DNA of 64,000 nt from Lineus longissimus (taxonomy: Eukaryota; Nemertea; Pilidiophora; Heteronemertea; Lineidae). The stretch spans positions 24,770,646 through 24,834,645 of the forward strand of contig NC_088311.1 of the NCBI RefSeq assembly GCF_910592395.1. Direction: 5' to 3'. Numbering within the stretch: position 1 is the first letter of the stretch; every line of letters begins with the position of its first letter. The position numbers and the translations under genes were made by a program. The notes under the pieces are model-generated. The model saw only the letters and a program-made list of their open reading frames with translations, was not told the DNA's origin and made no database searches. Below are positions 13,479 to 25,537 of the stretch, one piece after another.

Positions 13479-14600
13479 AATGGACATTAGACTGTTCAAT
13501 GTCTGAACTTGTTAACGTCAATTCGGGGGAGGCGGGGAAGTCCATGGTTGCATCATCCGTTTGGCTCAGACTTATTGCTGCCTCATCACACAGTGGCTTA
13601 CCACCCTTAGAAAGATTTGATCAGGAAGCAGTGAAGACCCTGTGTCCCAAGTATACAACAGCCCAGCTAAGATGGGACCATTTGTGCCAAGACAATAGAG
13701 TCGGGCTCCACTGAGATGACATCTGTCCTCAACAGCTGAATGTTGTGGGAGATTGGACAACAGAGAGGTTGTACACCGTCCTTCTCTGTGACCTCCGATT
13801 GATGTCTCACTTGTTCGGAGTGAGAGACTTGTCACCTATATCAACTCGGTTCCTTGAGATTGTGTCCAACCTGCTTTTCAATGGTCTTTTTTCTCAAAGC
13901 CAGTGCCATGTCGACCTGCGGTGGGTGTGGGATGGTGGACAATCTGTCCTTATGGGATCATGCAGGAGGGTGGATTCAGATCAATCTGCTCATTCTATAT
14001 TTGTCTAAATTGGCCGGCTTAATTAAGAACATAGAATACAAATTTTATAAATAATGCTCGTGTATTCACAAATCACTAAAAACAAAATCAGATTTTGTAT
14101 AAAAGTCGAGTACTAAAAGATGGCAGTGCATTACAATAGAAAGAAAAACAATCGAAAACCCTCTGAAGAATTTTCAATCTTTGAGATCAAATTCTAATGA
14201 TCAGACGCTCTGTATGAAATACTGATAATAAATTACAGTTAAAATTCTGCATTATCATTACTAATTCTAAACTACATGTTATGATAAAATACATTACTGT
14301 TTACATAATTTACAGTGTTAAAACATAAAACATCAGTCATCTTCTATGCAAACTCAATCAGTTCTGGGTTGAGCAAATCAACAATGTTCACCAGAACTGA
14401 TCAGAGATGTGGTATGCTGTGCTAGAACTTGGTGAACAGGGAAATTTCAATGGCTTCACAAGTTGGCAATATTTGGCCGCTCGTGTAGTATGTGCTTCAT
14501 GCCTAGAACATTCAAGCAACTTACTAATGTAGGCAATGCACTTATACTTCCCCAAAACGACAGCAAGAACACCACAGATAATGTCACCATGTCAACAGTC
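13479..14600. other. Convergent intergenic region with no recognised gene
   Basis: Short unrelated frames exist on both strands (for example 13499-13714 plus and 13572-13835 minus). None has a recognisable domain or splice context. The right part, next to the PIF1 stop, is AT-rich and probably PIF1 3' UTR. Confidence 0.5.
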
Positions 14601-17600
14601 TCAGGCAAAGTCTAAAAGCTTAGTTTGTCGTGGGACACATTCAGAATTGTCCTCCTGAATTTCAGCATAGAATCTGAGTACGTCTGGATGAGCACGCACA
14701 TATTTCCGATCAAAATCCAAAACTCGTAATCCCTCTAGGCTCCTGGCACGAGAGAGAGCGACGTACGCCTGTCCACTTTCAAACACACGTGACAGTGACA
14801 TTTCGACGCAGTCAAGGGACATGCCCTGGAAAGATGAGAAAAGAATACATCAAGAGCACGCTCCACACCAAACTGTTCCATAAAATTGATGTGCCATCTG
14901 TTGAGATAAATGCCTCAACAAGATTCACTTACAATACATTGACTTATTGGTATTTGACCAGAGAAAGACACAGTATTCTTTGAAGCAAAGACAGGCTGCC
15001 ATCAATGGTCAACTTCTCGCCCAATAGAAGCGACGAATCAACAGCATTGTGACAAAGTTCCACACTCACCTGGCTTTTGTGGATAGAAATCGCCCACGCT
15101 AACTTGAGAGGTAGCTGTCGCCGGGTCAGGTAAATGCCCCCGGAGATCTTGAAGGTCCATCTCTCTGGCTTGATTGTCTCCTTAGCACCACACAGAAACT
15201 TTACAATCGGAAGCCCTGAAAGGTTATGGAAGTAGGAGTATGACTTTCTGGGTTGGAAATGTTTTATTGCTAAAGCAAATTTAACAGGCCAAGATGAAAT
15301 TCCCCACCAAAACAAAGTGAAATGGGAGTCATTCTTGGAAGATGTGAGTTTGTAGTTTAAGAGATATTTGAGTTGAATTACACTTTAGACAGTGGACAGG
15401 TTGTTCATGACAAGTATTAAGTGTTTAGTGTCCATAAGACAGCATCAAACCGCTTCTGCCAAATATTAGTCAAAAAAGCTTCCAAACATTTGATGTAACG
15501 GGCTCCATGCTGTGGCAACGCTAGAGAGACTACTCATACAGCAGAACACTTACCATAATCTCCCATCTCAAACCCAACAACCACACCTCTTGCTCCATTA
15601 ACAAGACCTTTCTGTACGTCAAGATTCTTGGCCAACATCACCTGAGCGCCCTCTTTCAACTCGAGACACGCATTAACTGGACTAAGGTTATCAATCACCT
15701 TGAGGTACTCTGCATCACTGTCAGAGGAGTTGAACTTGCGACTTGGAGCTTTAAAAAGTAATGATTTTTAATGAGATGAATCAAGAAAATAAGACGCTTC
15801 ATGGAATTCATTATTTTTGCCGGCTGAGCCAACTACGTTGAACCTTGCGGATAAACAATCTCCATAAACTGTTGTGGGAACTCAACTGCTGAAGTAAGAT
15901 CGTCTTCACAACTTACTTGTGAGTTTATCAATGTTAATTTGATTGATATGGTTGACGTCCTCTTTGTGCGTGCACAGCCTCGTCGCCTTGATGCCGTCTC
16001 TGTCAATCGTGTGTCTCGATGTGGCAAGGAGGATCTTACTGATCGTCTCTGTACACCTAAAATAGCAATTATGAAACGATAAAATATCGTACTCAGTTCA
16101 GTTATTATTCGTTTCAGAAGGCTGTGGAGTTCATTTCCTGCAGTGACTTCGCTGCTTGTCAACTTGGACATGACAACTCGTCCGACATCTGTAGAATCAG
16201 ATATAATACAGGTTGAAAATGCAACTCCATGATGGTCTCTTCATCCATCAGCACTAGAGAACATCCAGCATGCAGGAGTGACTGTGAAAAGGAAGTGAGG
16301 AAGAGAGACCACAATAGAGCACACCTTTTGGCTAGGGCAAAGACTAAGGGTTAGCATTGACATGGCAGAAACACCATCAGTACTACTGTCTCACCTTCCC
16401 ACTCGGATGTTCTGTAGGATGGAGATGAATGATTTGTCTGATTGTCTTTTAACATCGGTCAGCTCCATGTTGATTGATATGCATTTTCTCCAAGCACGCG
16501 ACTGAAAAAACAGGCAACACATGAAAACCGAACACAGCTTACATGAAACGTATGCTTAGAGTATCTTAGAACATTCAAACTGATCTCTTTGTAATATGTG
16601 AAACTTTAGCCAAAGGGACTGATTATGACTGAAAGAACAACAGAACAAGAACCCTAAGAATGGCAAAAAGTTTGTTTTTACCTGAAAGCAGAATTTCCTT
16701 TTCTCACTTCCCTTTATGACAGGAGGTAACTGCAGGAAGTCACCACATAGAATCAGTTGTATCCCTCCAAAAGGCTCATCCTTCTTTCGCACAATTCTAA
16801 GAAAATGAATAACGGACAAAGTTTAGGATGATCTGCATGCAGGAATTAAAGAAAAACTTCAGGGTCAGTAATATGTTCTACATGCATCTCCAAGCTATCG
16901 GTCCTGTGAATTGTGATAACTAATTTAAGTGCTGTGATGTCTTGGTTGTGGTGACAGACGCAAACTCAAAGCTATGCCTCTGCTATGTGGATACCAATAC
17001 TTGTGTCTGAGTGAAAGTTGTTGTCAAGCGTTTTAAGACAGACACTGCTCAATAAAAACATGGAAAAAGTACTAAAAGCTGTCATTTTCTTCTTCAAATT
17101 ACGCTTTACCTTGCAATTGCTTCTAGTTTGTCAAAGAAGTCACCGTCCACCATGGAGATCTCATCAATGATGAGATGTCTACATTTCTTCCATTGTTGTA
17201 CCACGGCTGGTCTTGATGCGAGTTCAACACACTGAGCCAGGGTGGCTTTGCCAGAACCAATACCTAATGAAAAGGGAATTGAAAGATTGAAGAAATCTGT
17301 CACATGTCAACACCTCTGCCATGAAAATGTCACTCATGCAATGGGGTTGATAATGATAAGCTGTGTATACTACTCACAACCATAGTCTGTTGATGATAAA
17401 CTGACTTGAGTTGAATATGACCAAACCATCCACATATTGCCAGCAAGAGTTAAGTAGCAGGTCTGGCTGACTGTTGGTGTGACAATACAGAAAAATATTG
17501 TTGCCAAAGTGTAATACACATTGAACTAAACAATAGAAGGAGAGGTTTACAGAAGACATCTCACCAGCAAATGCATGAAGAGTGGTCCCACCGATATGAC

Positions 17601-18675
17601 AGGCTGCAACACCAGTACTGGCCGTGGCGAAGGAATGCTGCGGTGGAAGAGCACCTGGGAATAGAAGAGACATTATGTTGAACCGTGAAATATCGGACAA
17701 ATTTCAACGATAGCGGTATTCAAATCAGGGAGTCATAACTTAAAAACATCTTACCAATAATTCTCTTCAACAAGAATGATTTCCCAGTGCCGGCACTCCC
17801 TGTGAAGAAGATGTTCTGTCCACTCTTGACCCTTTCCAGCACTTTGATTTGTTCCTTTGTTAACCTTGTCAAGGACACAAGGGGCTTCTTGGTCAGTGAC
17901 GATATGGCAGTACAAAGCTTTTTACCCTGAAATTGTAAATGAATACAACTTACAAAATGTAAAAACACGCACTGATATAACCATTACTTGTTTCTTTGGA
18001 TTTTACCCCTATTTTGGGTGGCAAATATGTAGGTACTACTTCACAACATTTGAACCTAAACTTAACCAACATTGCAACAGATACCAAACCCAATATGCTG
18101 AGGAAGAAGTGGCAACTTGTTATCAACCACATTCTCACCTTTGGAAGAACATTTTCCTTATCATCTGAACCACAATATTTTCTTTTTCCTTTGGGGGTGA
18201 AGAGATCTGGCTTGTTCTCAACCTGCTTTGCTCGTTGGTTATGGACCGTCTCAATATCCTTCATATTCAATGGAGAAATTTCTTGAAAAACTCTTGGCAG
18301 TTCCGAAGTCAATTTCTTCCTATCACTCACAAAACCTTTCATTTTCAAACAGTCTAACTTCGTTGATAAAGTCTTCAGAAACACCCGAAGTCGGTCTGGT
18401 GGGCAGTTTGCAAGCATCAATTGTAATTTTTGGTTAATAACTTTGACTGTCGCTTTCCCCTCTTTGGCAAATTTGGAAAAGACCTGAATTTCCCGGAGGG
18501 GGAATTTCATCTCCCTTTTTCCGAACTCCAACTTGAGGATGATTTCCTTAAATTCGTTCCTTCCCAGCTGCAGGCTACAGCTCTTATGTTGTGTTTTCTT
18601 TAGGACTTCTCCAGTTTGCGACAATTGTTCGAATGTCACACTGCAGTGCAGGAACCCACTCATGGAGTCACTCAT
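14601..18675 (-). CDS. PIF1: PIF1 5'-to-3' DNA helicase (complete, 10 exons)
   Basis: Exons 18675-18139, 17926-17755, 17654-17565, 17263-17110, 16796-16682, 16501-16395, 16056-15917, 15748-15554, 15215-15070 and 14825-14601 join in frame to 1881 nt, or 626 residues (human PIF1 641). PIF1 is an SF1B helicase that unwinds DNA 5' to 3', including G-quadruplexes, in nucleus and mitochondria. The first exon encodes the animal PIF1 N-terminal domain ([21 protein letters not shown]). The helicase core shows Walker A GSAGTGKS (222-229), the DEISMVD Walker B (DEIS at 300-303), [38 protein letters not shown] and [16 protein letters not shown]. All key motifs are intact. This N-terminal domain and gene structure mark it as the cellular gene rather than a Helitron helicase. 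The start is the first in-frame ATG, with a second Met at residue 5. Confidence 0.96.
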
Positions 18676-19954
18676 ATTTTTTGATTGGACTGTTCTTGTT
18701 CACCTAAATCTGAAAGAAAAGTAAAACCTTTCTTAAATTTCTACATTCTATCACTGGGCTGTCTATCTATGTATACGCTGTGTTGAAGTCCCTTTGGCAC
18801 GGGGTATGGGCTCTGAGAATGAATAAGGATTGAATCTGAACGCGATCTGAACAGCTGAATGATGATGAATGATTAAGGATTAAGGAAGAAAGTCGAAACA
18901 TAACCTTTTGACAAAAATTACAGAAGATTTTGGAATTTTACATGACAAAACACACGACTTTTCACATGAGTAAATATTGTAGGTGATTTACATTCACAGT
19001 AAGATGTTCTTATATCATGACTTTGGTGAAAAAGCAAGAGAAAATCGACGAAGACAGCCCATAGATGCCGCGATATGCATTATACAAAGGCCCCTTATGA
19101 GACAAGACCACAATTGATTTTTTAAGCCTTTTACTCAAGTTTAGCAGTTAAATTGTCAATGTTTGACCACGACGCATCAAATAATGCGTGGTGTTGTGAA
19201 TCTGAAATTTAGATTATGTTATTCCGGACAGTCGGGCAAGTAAATGGTGAAAAATAAACTGGTGATTGACCACGGAAATTTTTTGATAATCGACAAATTA
19301 GACAGACTTTGATATTTCCACTCTTTTCAGCCAACTGGCAGAAAAACTCAAAACGCGCCCCCTATTACCGAATTAGCAAAATTCGAAATTAATTTTTTCA
19401 TCAAATAATTTCTTTATATCTGTAGACTTGCCACAACAAATATTTTTTCAATACCTCTCCAAATATGTACTTGAGAGTTAAAAACATGCACTCGTCTAAT
19501 TGATAGGCCTCGACTCCAACCTATGAATATTCATTAGTGGTCTTGTCTCTTATACCTTGCTCTTATACAAATGTTATAGCGATAGGTATTGTGTAGGTGT
19601 AAACTGTGGACGAAAGTGTGGACGAAAGTGTGGACAGCGGCCCTCTAAGTTTGGTGGGCTGGCATTTCTTTGTCTTTCAATATATTTAAAAGAAATTGCA
19701 GTATATTATGCATTATAATCTTTTTAATGGGTCAGCGAAAGAAAAAAAGAAAAAACATATTTTGATGGGTGATTTTGATCAATGAGTGGACGGGCTTTTT
19801 TGCCCCTTTTTTGAAGGTTTTGGAAGTGGCCTTTGACTTTGTGGACGGGGAAAAGCGAGGTCTAGTGTCCAAATGTGGACTAATTATCAAAGAATTTGTT
19901 GAAACCGTGATATTTCTAACTAGTCCAAATAATATTCTTTCACAAAAACTACTT
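18676..19954. other. PIF1 upstream region with no recognised gene
   Basis: This region contains the presumed PIF1 promoter. Near 19610-19640 there is a short near-perfect repeat of GTGGACGAAAGT. No coding exon or RNA gene was recognised. Confidence 0.5.
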
Positions 19955-20174
19955 TTATGGAGCAGCCAGAACTGATTCGGCCTGGCTGTGACTGCCTCAT
20001 CTCTCTCACCATGTTGACAACTTTTCAGAGCAGCCAATACTGATTTGGTCTAATCTCTCTCATCATGTTGTCAGCACGATGGAGGAGCCAGGAATGTCAA
20101 ACAGTTGTGTGAGCTCACTAGCTTGCACTTACATAATAGTGTAAAACTAAAATTAATATATATATATATATATG
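19955..20174 (+). repeat. Truncated copy of the 68-bp array plus (TA)n boundary
   Basis: Two to three degenerate units of the 68-bp satellite (core AGCAGCCAGAACTGATTCGG) run into TGTCAAACAGTTGTGTGAGC and a TA dinucleotide tract. The same order and sequence occur at 25380-25530. Here the TA tract is followed by LINE sequence rather than the 56-bp array. Confidence 0.8.
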
Positions 20175-21427
20175 TACTGCAATAGGCTTTTAGCCTGTAT
20201 GTAGCAGGTTTTTTCTTCAATACTTTTGTTTGCGTGGGCATGGCGGGGTGTGTACGAAATTTGATGATTGATCTAGGTTCTGTGCTGTAGAGTTCGGATT
20301 TGTAATGAGTGTCAATCATATTTTAAAATTGGTTTAGCGAGTTGGCATTCACTGCTTGTTCTGGCAAGTTATTCCACGGATCTATGATTCTGTTGGTAAA
20401 AAAGTACTTTCGGATATCTAGTTTGGCTCTTGGTTTGTTTAACTTATACGAATGACCTCTGGTTTGATAGGTGACATCGACAGGTTGGGTTAGATTAAGT
20501 CCATCTATGTTGTAGTAACCATGGGTGATCTTGTAAGTTTCTATTAAGTCCCCTCAAAGTCTTCTAAAGGATAAACTCGGGAGTCCTAATTTGCAGAGTC
20601 TCTCCTCGTAACTGATGTCTCTTAATCCCGGGATTAACTTTGTTGCTCGTCTTTGTACGTTTTCCAGTACGGTTATGTTTTTCTTCAGGTGGGGGGCCCA
20701 GATGACATTTGCATATTCGAGGTGTGGCCTTACCAAACTTTTAAATAGTGTCGCAAACATCCTAGTATCCAAATGGTCAAAGGATCTCCTGATCATTCCA
20801 ACAATCTTTGTTGCTACATTAGCTACATTATTAATGTGATTTTCAAAAGTCAGGTTTCTATCGATGATCACCCCCAAGTCCTTTTCGCAATCTGATTCTA
20901 AAACCTCATGTCTCTGGCCATCTTTCCTCAGAAAGTATTCTGCTTGTGGATTGTTTCTTCCGAGATGCATACTCTTACATTTATCCATATTAAATCTGAG
21001 TTGCCATAGTTCAGTCCAATCATCAAGGTTGCTGAGATCTTTTTGCACCGACTGCGTCTGCTCTGTTGTTGCGACTTCTGCTATGAGTTTGGCGTCATCC
21101 GCAAACATCATTGCTAAGTTCTCCACGCAGTGAGGGATGTCGTTCACATAATAAATAAACAAAGTCGGACCAAGGACACTGCCTTGTGGTACTCCGCTGG
21201 TCACAGCCACCCACTCGGATGCTGCTCCGTCTACCATAACCCTTTGCCTCCTATCTCTTACGAAGTCACATATCCAGTTGTAGATATTTCCTCGCACGCC
21301 GTAGTATTGTAACTTGTTTTTCAATCGCTCATGGGGCACAGTGTCGAAAGCTTTGGAAAAGTCTAGATAAATTACATCTACAGGGCTACCTTGATCTAAT
21401 AAGTCGGTGATTTTGTCAAAGGACGTT
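20175..21427 (-). mobile_element. 5'-truncated non-LTR retrotransposon (LINE) with broken RT ORF
   Basis: On the minus strand a reverse transcriptase C-terminal half is readable from 21427 to about 20340. RT motif A (YLDFSKAFDTVPHERL), GVPQGSVLGPTLF, and the catalytic FADDAKL (motif C) are present, followed by LGVIIDRNLTF and the C-terminal LVRPHLEYANVIWAP region. An in-frame TGA at about 20552 interrupts the frame. Coding similarity resumes immediately after it (GDLIETYKITHGYYN), so the stop is a point lesion in a dead copy. The 5' end is truncated just before motif A and the 3' end abuts the TA tract at 20155-20174. The clade is Jockey/CR1/L2-like; I cannot name the family. No endonuclease domain remains. 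Confidence 0.9.
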
Positions 21428-22285
21428 TATCAGGCGCGGATCCAAGCGGGTGCACCAGACGCACGGCTCCTAATTGACGTAAACTTTTTTTAATTGACCA
21501 CTCATGAAATTTTGGAGCACACCTGTCCAGGAATTTTGATGAGAAATGCAGTGCACGCTCCCTCTTCTTCCAGTTCCTAGATTCGCCGGCCCTCTTATAC
21601 CATCATCTTATACCATATTATCTTATTTATCATGAAGAAAACCCCTTCACCCGAACTTTTCAAGCTGAAGTACACACTGATTCCAGGTGTTCGCAATCGG
21701 CCAGAGAATGGTTTGACTAGTCGGCGGCATGAATTCCCGTCTCACATTACACGCTAAATTCATTATTAGCGATGAGCATTTAGTTTGTAACTACTGTACA
21801 GTGATGAGCAGGCGGATAGATTCAAATTACATATCAGCTTCCTGGCCACCTAAATCCCACACCGAAATTGTCCCTTCAAAACACGTGCACGGAGCTATAG
21901 GCTATAGATACGATTGCCGTGTGCATGGGTATTTCCGACTCCAAAAGAATCGACTCGAATCTTAGGCTAATTCAAATCATTGCTGATATCATTGGCGCCA
22001 AAGACTATTTCTTTTGACCCTGTTGACCTCGCTTCTAAAATTTTTTTGAGAAAGCCATTCAAACATTTAAATCAAATGCGAGCATCATCTTTTATATCAC
22101 CGAGCTATATAAATACGATATATCAAGAAAACCCTGTCGCAATATTGAATTATACGATTATCTGGGACTATTTGTACCCAATTACTCTTCCGCCAGCGTA
22201 ACCTCGTCACAATCATTGCGCTTTTTCAATATGGCGACGAATTGAACAAGGAAAAATCCCTGTCTATCATACCCTTTACAGTAAA
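21428..22285. other. Unassigned sequence between LINE and SINE-like head
   Basis: No gene was recognised. The stretch seems to be part of the block that separates the two halves of the satellite composite (see findings). Short open frames (21729-21965 and 21980-22201) have no domain. Confidence 0.4.
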
Positions 22286-22362
22286 GCCTTGGTGGCCTCG
22301 GCGGTTAGACGGTTGCACTACGGTTTGGGTGGTCACGGGTTCGAACCCCGGCGAATCTACTC
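22286..22362 (+). mobile_element. tRNA-derived SINE-like head with Pol III A and B boxes
   Basis: GGTGGCCTCGGCGGTTAGACG resembles the D-arm/A box of Ser/Leu-type tRNAs, and GGGTTCGAACCCC at about 22337-22349 is a clean B box/T-arm. The presumed 5' and 3' acceptor ends do not pair and no anticodon stem of normal form is seen, so this is not a functional tRNA. It is most likely the head of a SINE. Confidence 0.6.
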
Positions 22363-22424
22363 TTTTCGTGTTTTTTGAAACATTTTCTTATTATTATTCA
22401 TTCATACATACATACGTATATATA

Positions 22425-22787
22425 TAAAACCGTCATCGGATGCGCATCCGATATGCCACGAGATCCTTTACCGTCAATTCCCTAACCGTCTTCGGATGCG
22501 CATCCGATATGCCACGAGATCCTTTACCGTCAATTCCCTGACCGTCTTCGGATGCGCATCCGATATGCCACGAGATCCTTTACCGTCAATTACCGTCATC
22601 GGATGGGCATCCGATATGCCACGAGATCCTTCACCGTCAATTCCCTTACCGTCTTCGGATGCGCATCCGATATGCCACGAGATCCTTCACCGTCAATTCC
22701 CTTACCGTCTTCGGATGCGCATCCGATATGCCACGAGATCCTTCACCGTCAATTCCTATACCGTCATTGGATGCCACGAGAAAAACT
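22425..22787 (+). repeat. 56-bp tandem array, copy 1 (about 6 units)
   Basis: Units of 56 bp start at each GGATGCGCATCC (a perfect 12-bp palindrome), followed by GATATGCCACGAGATCCTT, then ACCGTCAATTCCC and TACCGTCTTC. One unit has GGATGGGCATCC and is shortened. The array starts with TATATAAAACCGTCATCGG and ends in CCTATACCGTCATTGGATGCC. Since 56 is not a multiple of three, apparent ORFs appear in several frames and are artefacts. Confidence 0.95.
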
Positions 22788-22794
22788 CTGAAAC

Positions 22795-22992
22795 AACTAC
22801 CCTCTGCCAGCTGGTTATCTGGTCAGGTTGGGAAGACATTGACACAACCTTCAAAGGGTCTTAGCTGTAGAAGACAACATTACACTTGCGTTCTACATGG
22901 GTGATACAAGACAACTGATTTGGTTGTACCATGGTAATCATCTCACAAGGACGGACAATGGAACAACCAACCTCTGCCAGCTGGTTATCTGA
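22795..22992 (+). repeat. Dispersed repeat, copy 1 (second copy at 41716-41937, inverted)
   Basis: This ~200-bp segment is repeated with high similarity on the opposite strand at 41716-41937. It carries CTCTGCCAGCTGGTTATCTG near both ends, so it looks like slightly more than one unit of a ~175-bp satellite or the body of a non-autonomous element. It has no coding capacity. Confidence 0.85.
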
Positions 22993-23014
22993 TCTCACGA
23001 GACTGGCAGTACAC

Positions 23015-23138
23015 ATTGGGTGATATGAATAAAGACTAGCAAATGCTTTTACTCCGGTTTTGTACAGGAAGGCCTAGTGTAAATGTATATGGAGATTTAG
23101 ATAAAAGCATTTCCTAGTCTTTATTCATATCACCCAAT
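23015..23138. mobile_element. 124-bp foldback MITE, copy 1
   Basis: Terminal inverted repeats of nearly 40 bp begin ATTGGGTGATATGAATAAAG and flank a short centre. A second copy of exactly 124 bp lies at 37706-37829. No transposase is present; it is a non-autonomous DNA element. Target duplications are not clear in either copy. Confidence 0.85.
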
Positions 23139-24492
23139 ATCTACCTGACAACTCTTTAAGTACAACCTGAGTACTACTTGGGACCACAGTCATCTTAAAC
23201 GTGCCACCAAAATGACGTCAATATCTACATAAAAATACTTTACTTGATCAATTTGTCTACAGTGTAATATTGGAAAAAAGCCCTCAAATTCGTTGTCAGT
23301 CCTCGTTAGATTTTTAGCCGTAGCAGCCAATAGCTGGTCTCAAATCATCCACAACAATCAACAGAACATTGGGTTTCTGGGAATGTGCGAGACCTGAAAC
23401 AAATGCCAACACAACCGAGATGAAAGTGGATACAGAATTGTGACAAAGATACTGATGATAACATCACACATGCCAATGGAGAATTTAATTGTGCTGGCTC
23501 CTCAATTAGAAATTACTCGAAGAGAAATTTGTCCAAGAGACATCTCCAATAATCATATGGACAGGCCTCAAGACATTTCTAATAAACATGGGGACAATCT
23601 CTTCCGAGTGGTAATCTGTCTAATTGACCACGACCAAGTATCTGATTTATAGTACGGGCCTATATGTAGACTAGGCCTGTGGTCTGCTGGTATGACCCAT
23701 ATTTTGGGTATTGTAAAATTGTTATGACAAATATATTAAAAAAACTCTTACATTAGAATATCGATTAGTGTAAGAGGTATCTATCGATAAAATCAAAATC
23801 ACTTTCAGGTTGATATTTCTTGAGATGAAAACGAAAGAACATATTAGTGAAGGCACATTAGCAAAACCAAAATATTGATCTTTCAGAAATTAGTTAGGTA
23901 TCAAACTTTCATTTCCCTGCTCAACGTATTTGAAGTAGTCGTGATCGCGTAATAGACGAACGCCTGCTGACCAAATACTCGTAGCGCAGTGACATGTGCA
24001 TATCTTTGCTAATTTTTGACTATTTTGCTATACAGCCATGTATATGCAACATAGTTAAATCATTCTGAGATATGCATGCATGCCATGGTGACCAATATTG
24101 AGGATCACCGATTGTAGATGTCTGGGGCATGACCTATCCTCCCATACAGCCATTGCATGCCCCTACATCCTCTATATAATGGTACCGGTACTGTTTACAT
24201 CAGTCAAGGAGACACATATTGATGGATACCATCGGTATGTGGTCTTGAGAAGCCGGTGTAACATCTGTGGTTGTTTCCCATGTGTCGGTGTTTCCAAACA
24301 ATAGGCAGCTAGAGAGACCACGACTTTTCAATGGGGGGGGGGGGGGGGGGAGGATACACAGAAAAACTTGTCAATCTATTTTTGAGCGTTCCCAAACAAT
24401 GAGGGGAAACACTCAAAAACAGAAACACTCAAAAACATTACACCGGTTCCAATGACCACTCGTACTCTGGAAAGAAGCTGAGATTCCTCTGG
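23139..24492. other. No gene recognised; includes an 18-G tract
   Basis: No exon or RNA gene was recognised. A homopolymer of 18 G lies at 24333-24350. Short duplicated phrases (AGACATCTCCAATAATCATA / AGACATTTCTAATAAACATG) lie near 23540-23590. Confidence 0.5.
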
Positions 24493-24663
24493 GACTCGCG
24501 AGTCCCCACGGGCCCGGCTATAAAACACCGGCACCCCGACATGCTCGTCTTCTATGAGAAGGAAAATGAGGTCCTAATCATCGAGATAGCTGTCAGCTCC
24601 GACAGACACGTCCTAGCACGTGCGGAGGAGAAACGATCGAAGTACTGTGGCTGTGACTATCTC
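24493..24663 (+). pseudogene. Fragment of a LINE restriction-like endonuclease domain
   Basis: One plus-strand frame reads IKHRHPDMLVFYEKENEVLI, continues IEIAVSSDRHVLARAEE, and ends KRSKY. This matches the recurring C-terminal pattern of many non-LTR retrotransposons as I recall it: (R/K)PD, then a hydrophobic strand, (D/E)-(I/V)-A-V with P/S-S-D, then EK..KY. It is a PD-(D/E)xK-type fold. Only about 55 residues remain and the frame runs straight into the 68-bp array. The fragment is not functional on its own. Confidence 0.6.
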
Positions 24664-25452
24664 ATCTCTCTCATCATGTTGTCAACACGGTGGAGCAGCC
24701 AGGACTGATTCGGCCTGGCTGTGACTTCCTCGTCTCTCTCACCATATAGACAACTTGGCAGAGCAGCCAAGACTGATTTGGCCTGGCTGTGACTGTCTCT
24801 CATCTCTCTCACCATATTAACAACTAGGCAGTGCGGCGAAGATTGATGCGGCCTGGCTGTGACTGTCTCATCACTCTCATCATGTTGTCAACACGGTGGA
24901 GCAGCCAGGACTGATTCGGCCTGGTTGTGACTTCCTCATCTCTCTCATCATGTTGTCAACACGGTGGAGCAGCCAGGACTGATTCGGCCTGGCTGTGACT
25001 TCCTCATCTCTTTCACCATGCATGTTGACAACTTGGCAGAGCAGCCAAGACTGATTTGGCCTGGCTGTGACTGTCTCATCTCTCTCACCATAATTATTGT
25101 CAACACGGTGGAGCAGCCAGAACTGATTCGGCCTGGCTCTGACTGTCCCATCTCTCTCGCCTTATTAACAACTAGGCAGTGCGGCGAAGATTGATGCGGC
25201 CTGGCTGTGACTGTCTCATCACTCGCATCATGTTGTCAACGCGGTGGAGCAGCCAGGACTGATTCGGCCTGGTTGTGACTTCCTCATCTCTCTCATCATG
25301 TTGTCAACACGGTGGAGCAGCCAGGACTGATTCGGCCTGGCTGTGACTTCCTCATCTCTCTCACCATGTTGACAACTTGGCAGAGCAGCCAATGGCTGTG
25401 ACTGTCTCATCTCTCTCATCATGTTGTCAGCACGATGGAGGAGCCAGGACTG
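24645..25452 (+). repeat. 68-bp tandem array (about 12 units)
   Basis: Spacing between successive GAGCAGCC (or GTGCGGCG) cores is 68-72 bp for eleven intervals, with one shorter final unit (54 bp). A typical unit contains CAGCCAGGACTGATTCGGCC, then TGGCTGTGACTTCCTCATCT, then CTCTCATCATGTTGTCAAC. At least two unit subtypes alternate (GGTGGAGCAGCC, and GGCAGAGCAGCC or GGCAGTGCGGCG), which suggests higher-order repeat growth. Open frames across it are artefacts of repetition. Confidence 0.95.
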
Positions 25453-25537
25453 TCAAACAGTTGTGTGAGCTCACTAGAGCTTGCACTTACATAATAGTGT
25501 AAAACTAAAATTTATATAATATATATATATATGTATA
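25453..25537 (+). repeat. Unique linker and (TA)n between the two arrays
   Basis: The linker begins TGTCAAACAGTTGTGTGAGC and ends in a TA-rich tract at about 25515-25533. The same linker occurs at 20095-20174. It joins the 68-bp and 56-bp arrays into one composite unit here. Confidence 0.85.

Noticed and set aside
14601-18675. Helitron RepHel helicase
   Set aside because: The PIF1 reading has the cellular N-terminal domain, ten in-frame exons and near-human length. No Rep domain or Helitron ends are visible.
20115-20175. Promoter TATA cluster
   Set aside because: The TA tract is a dinucleotide repeat shared by all copies of the composite element, not a promoter.
22286-22362. Functional tRNA gene
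   Set aside because: A and B boxes are good, but acceptor and anticodon stems do not form; a SINE-like head is more likely.
22496-22904. ORFs over the first 56-bp array
   Set aside because: Same reason: repetition without stops, not a gene.
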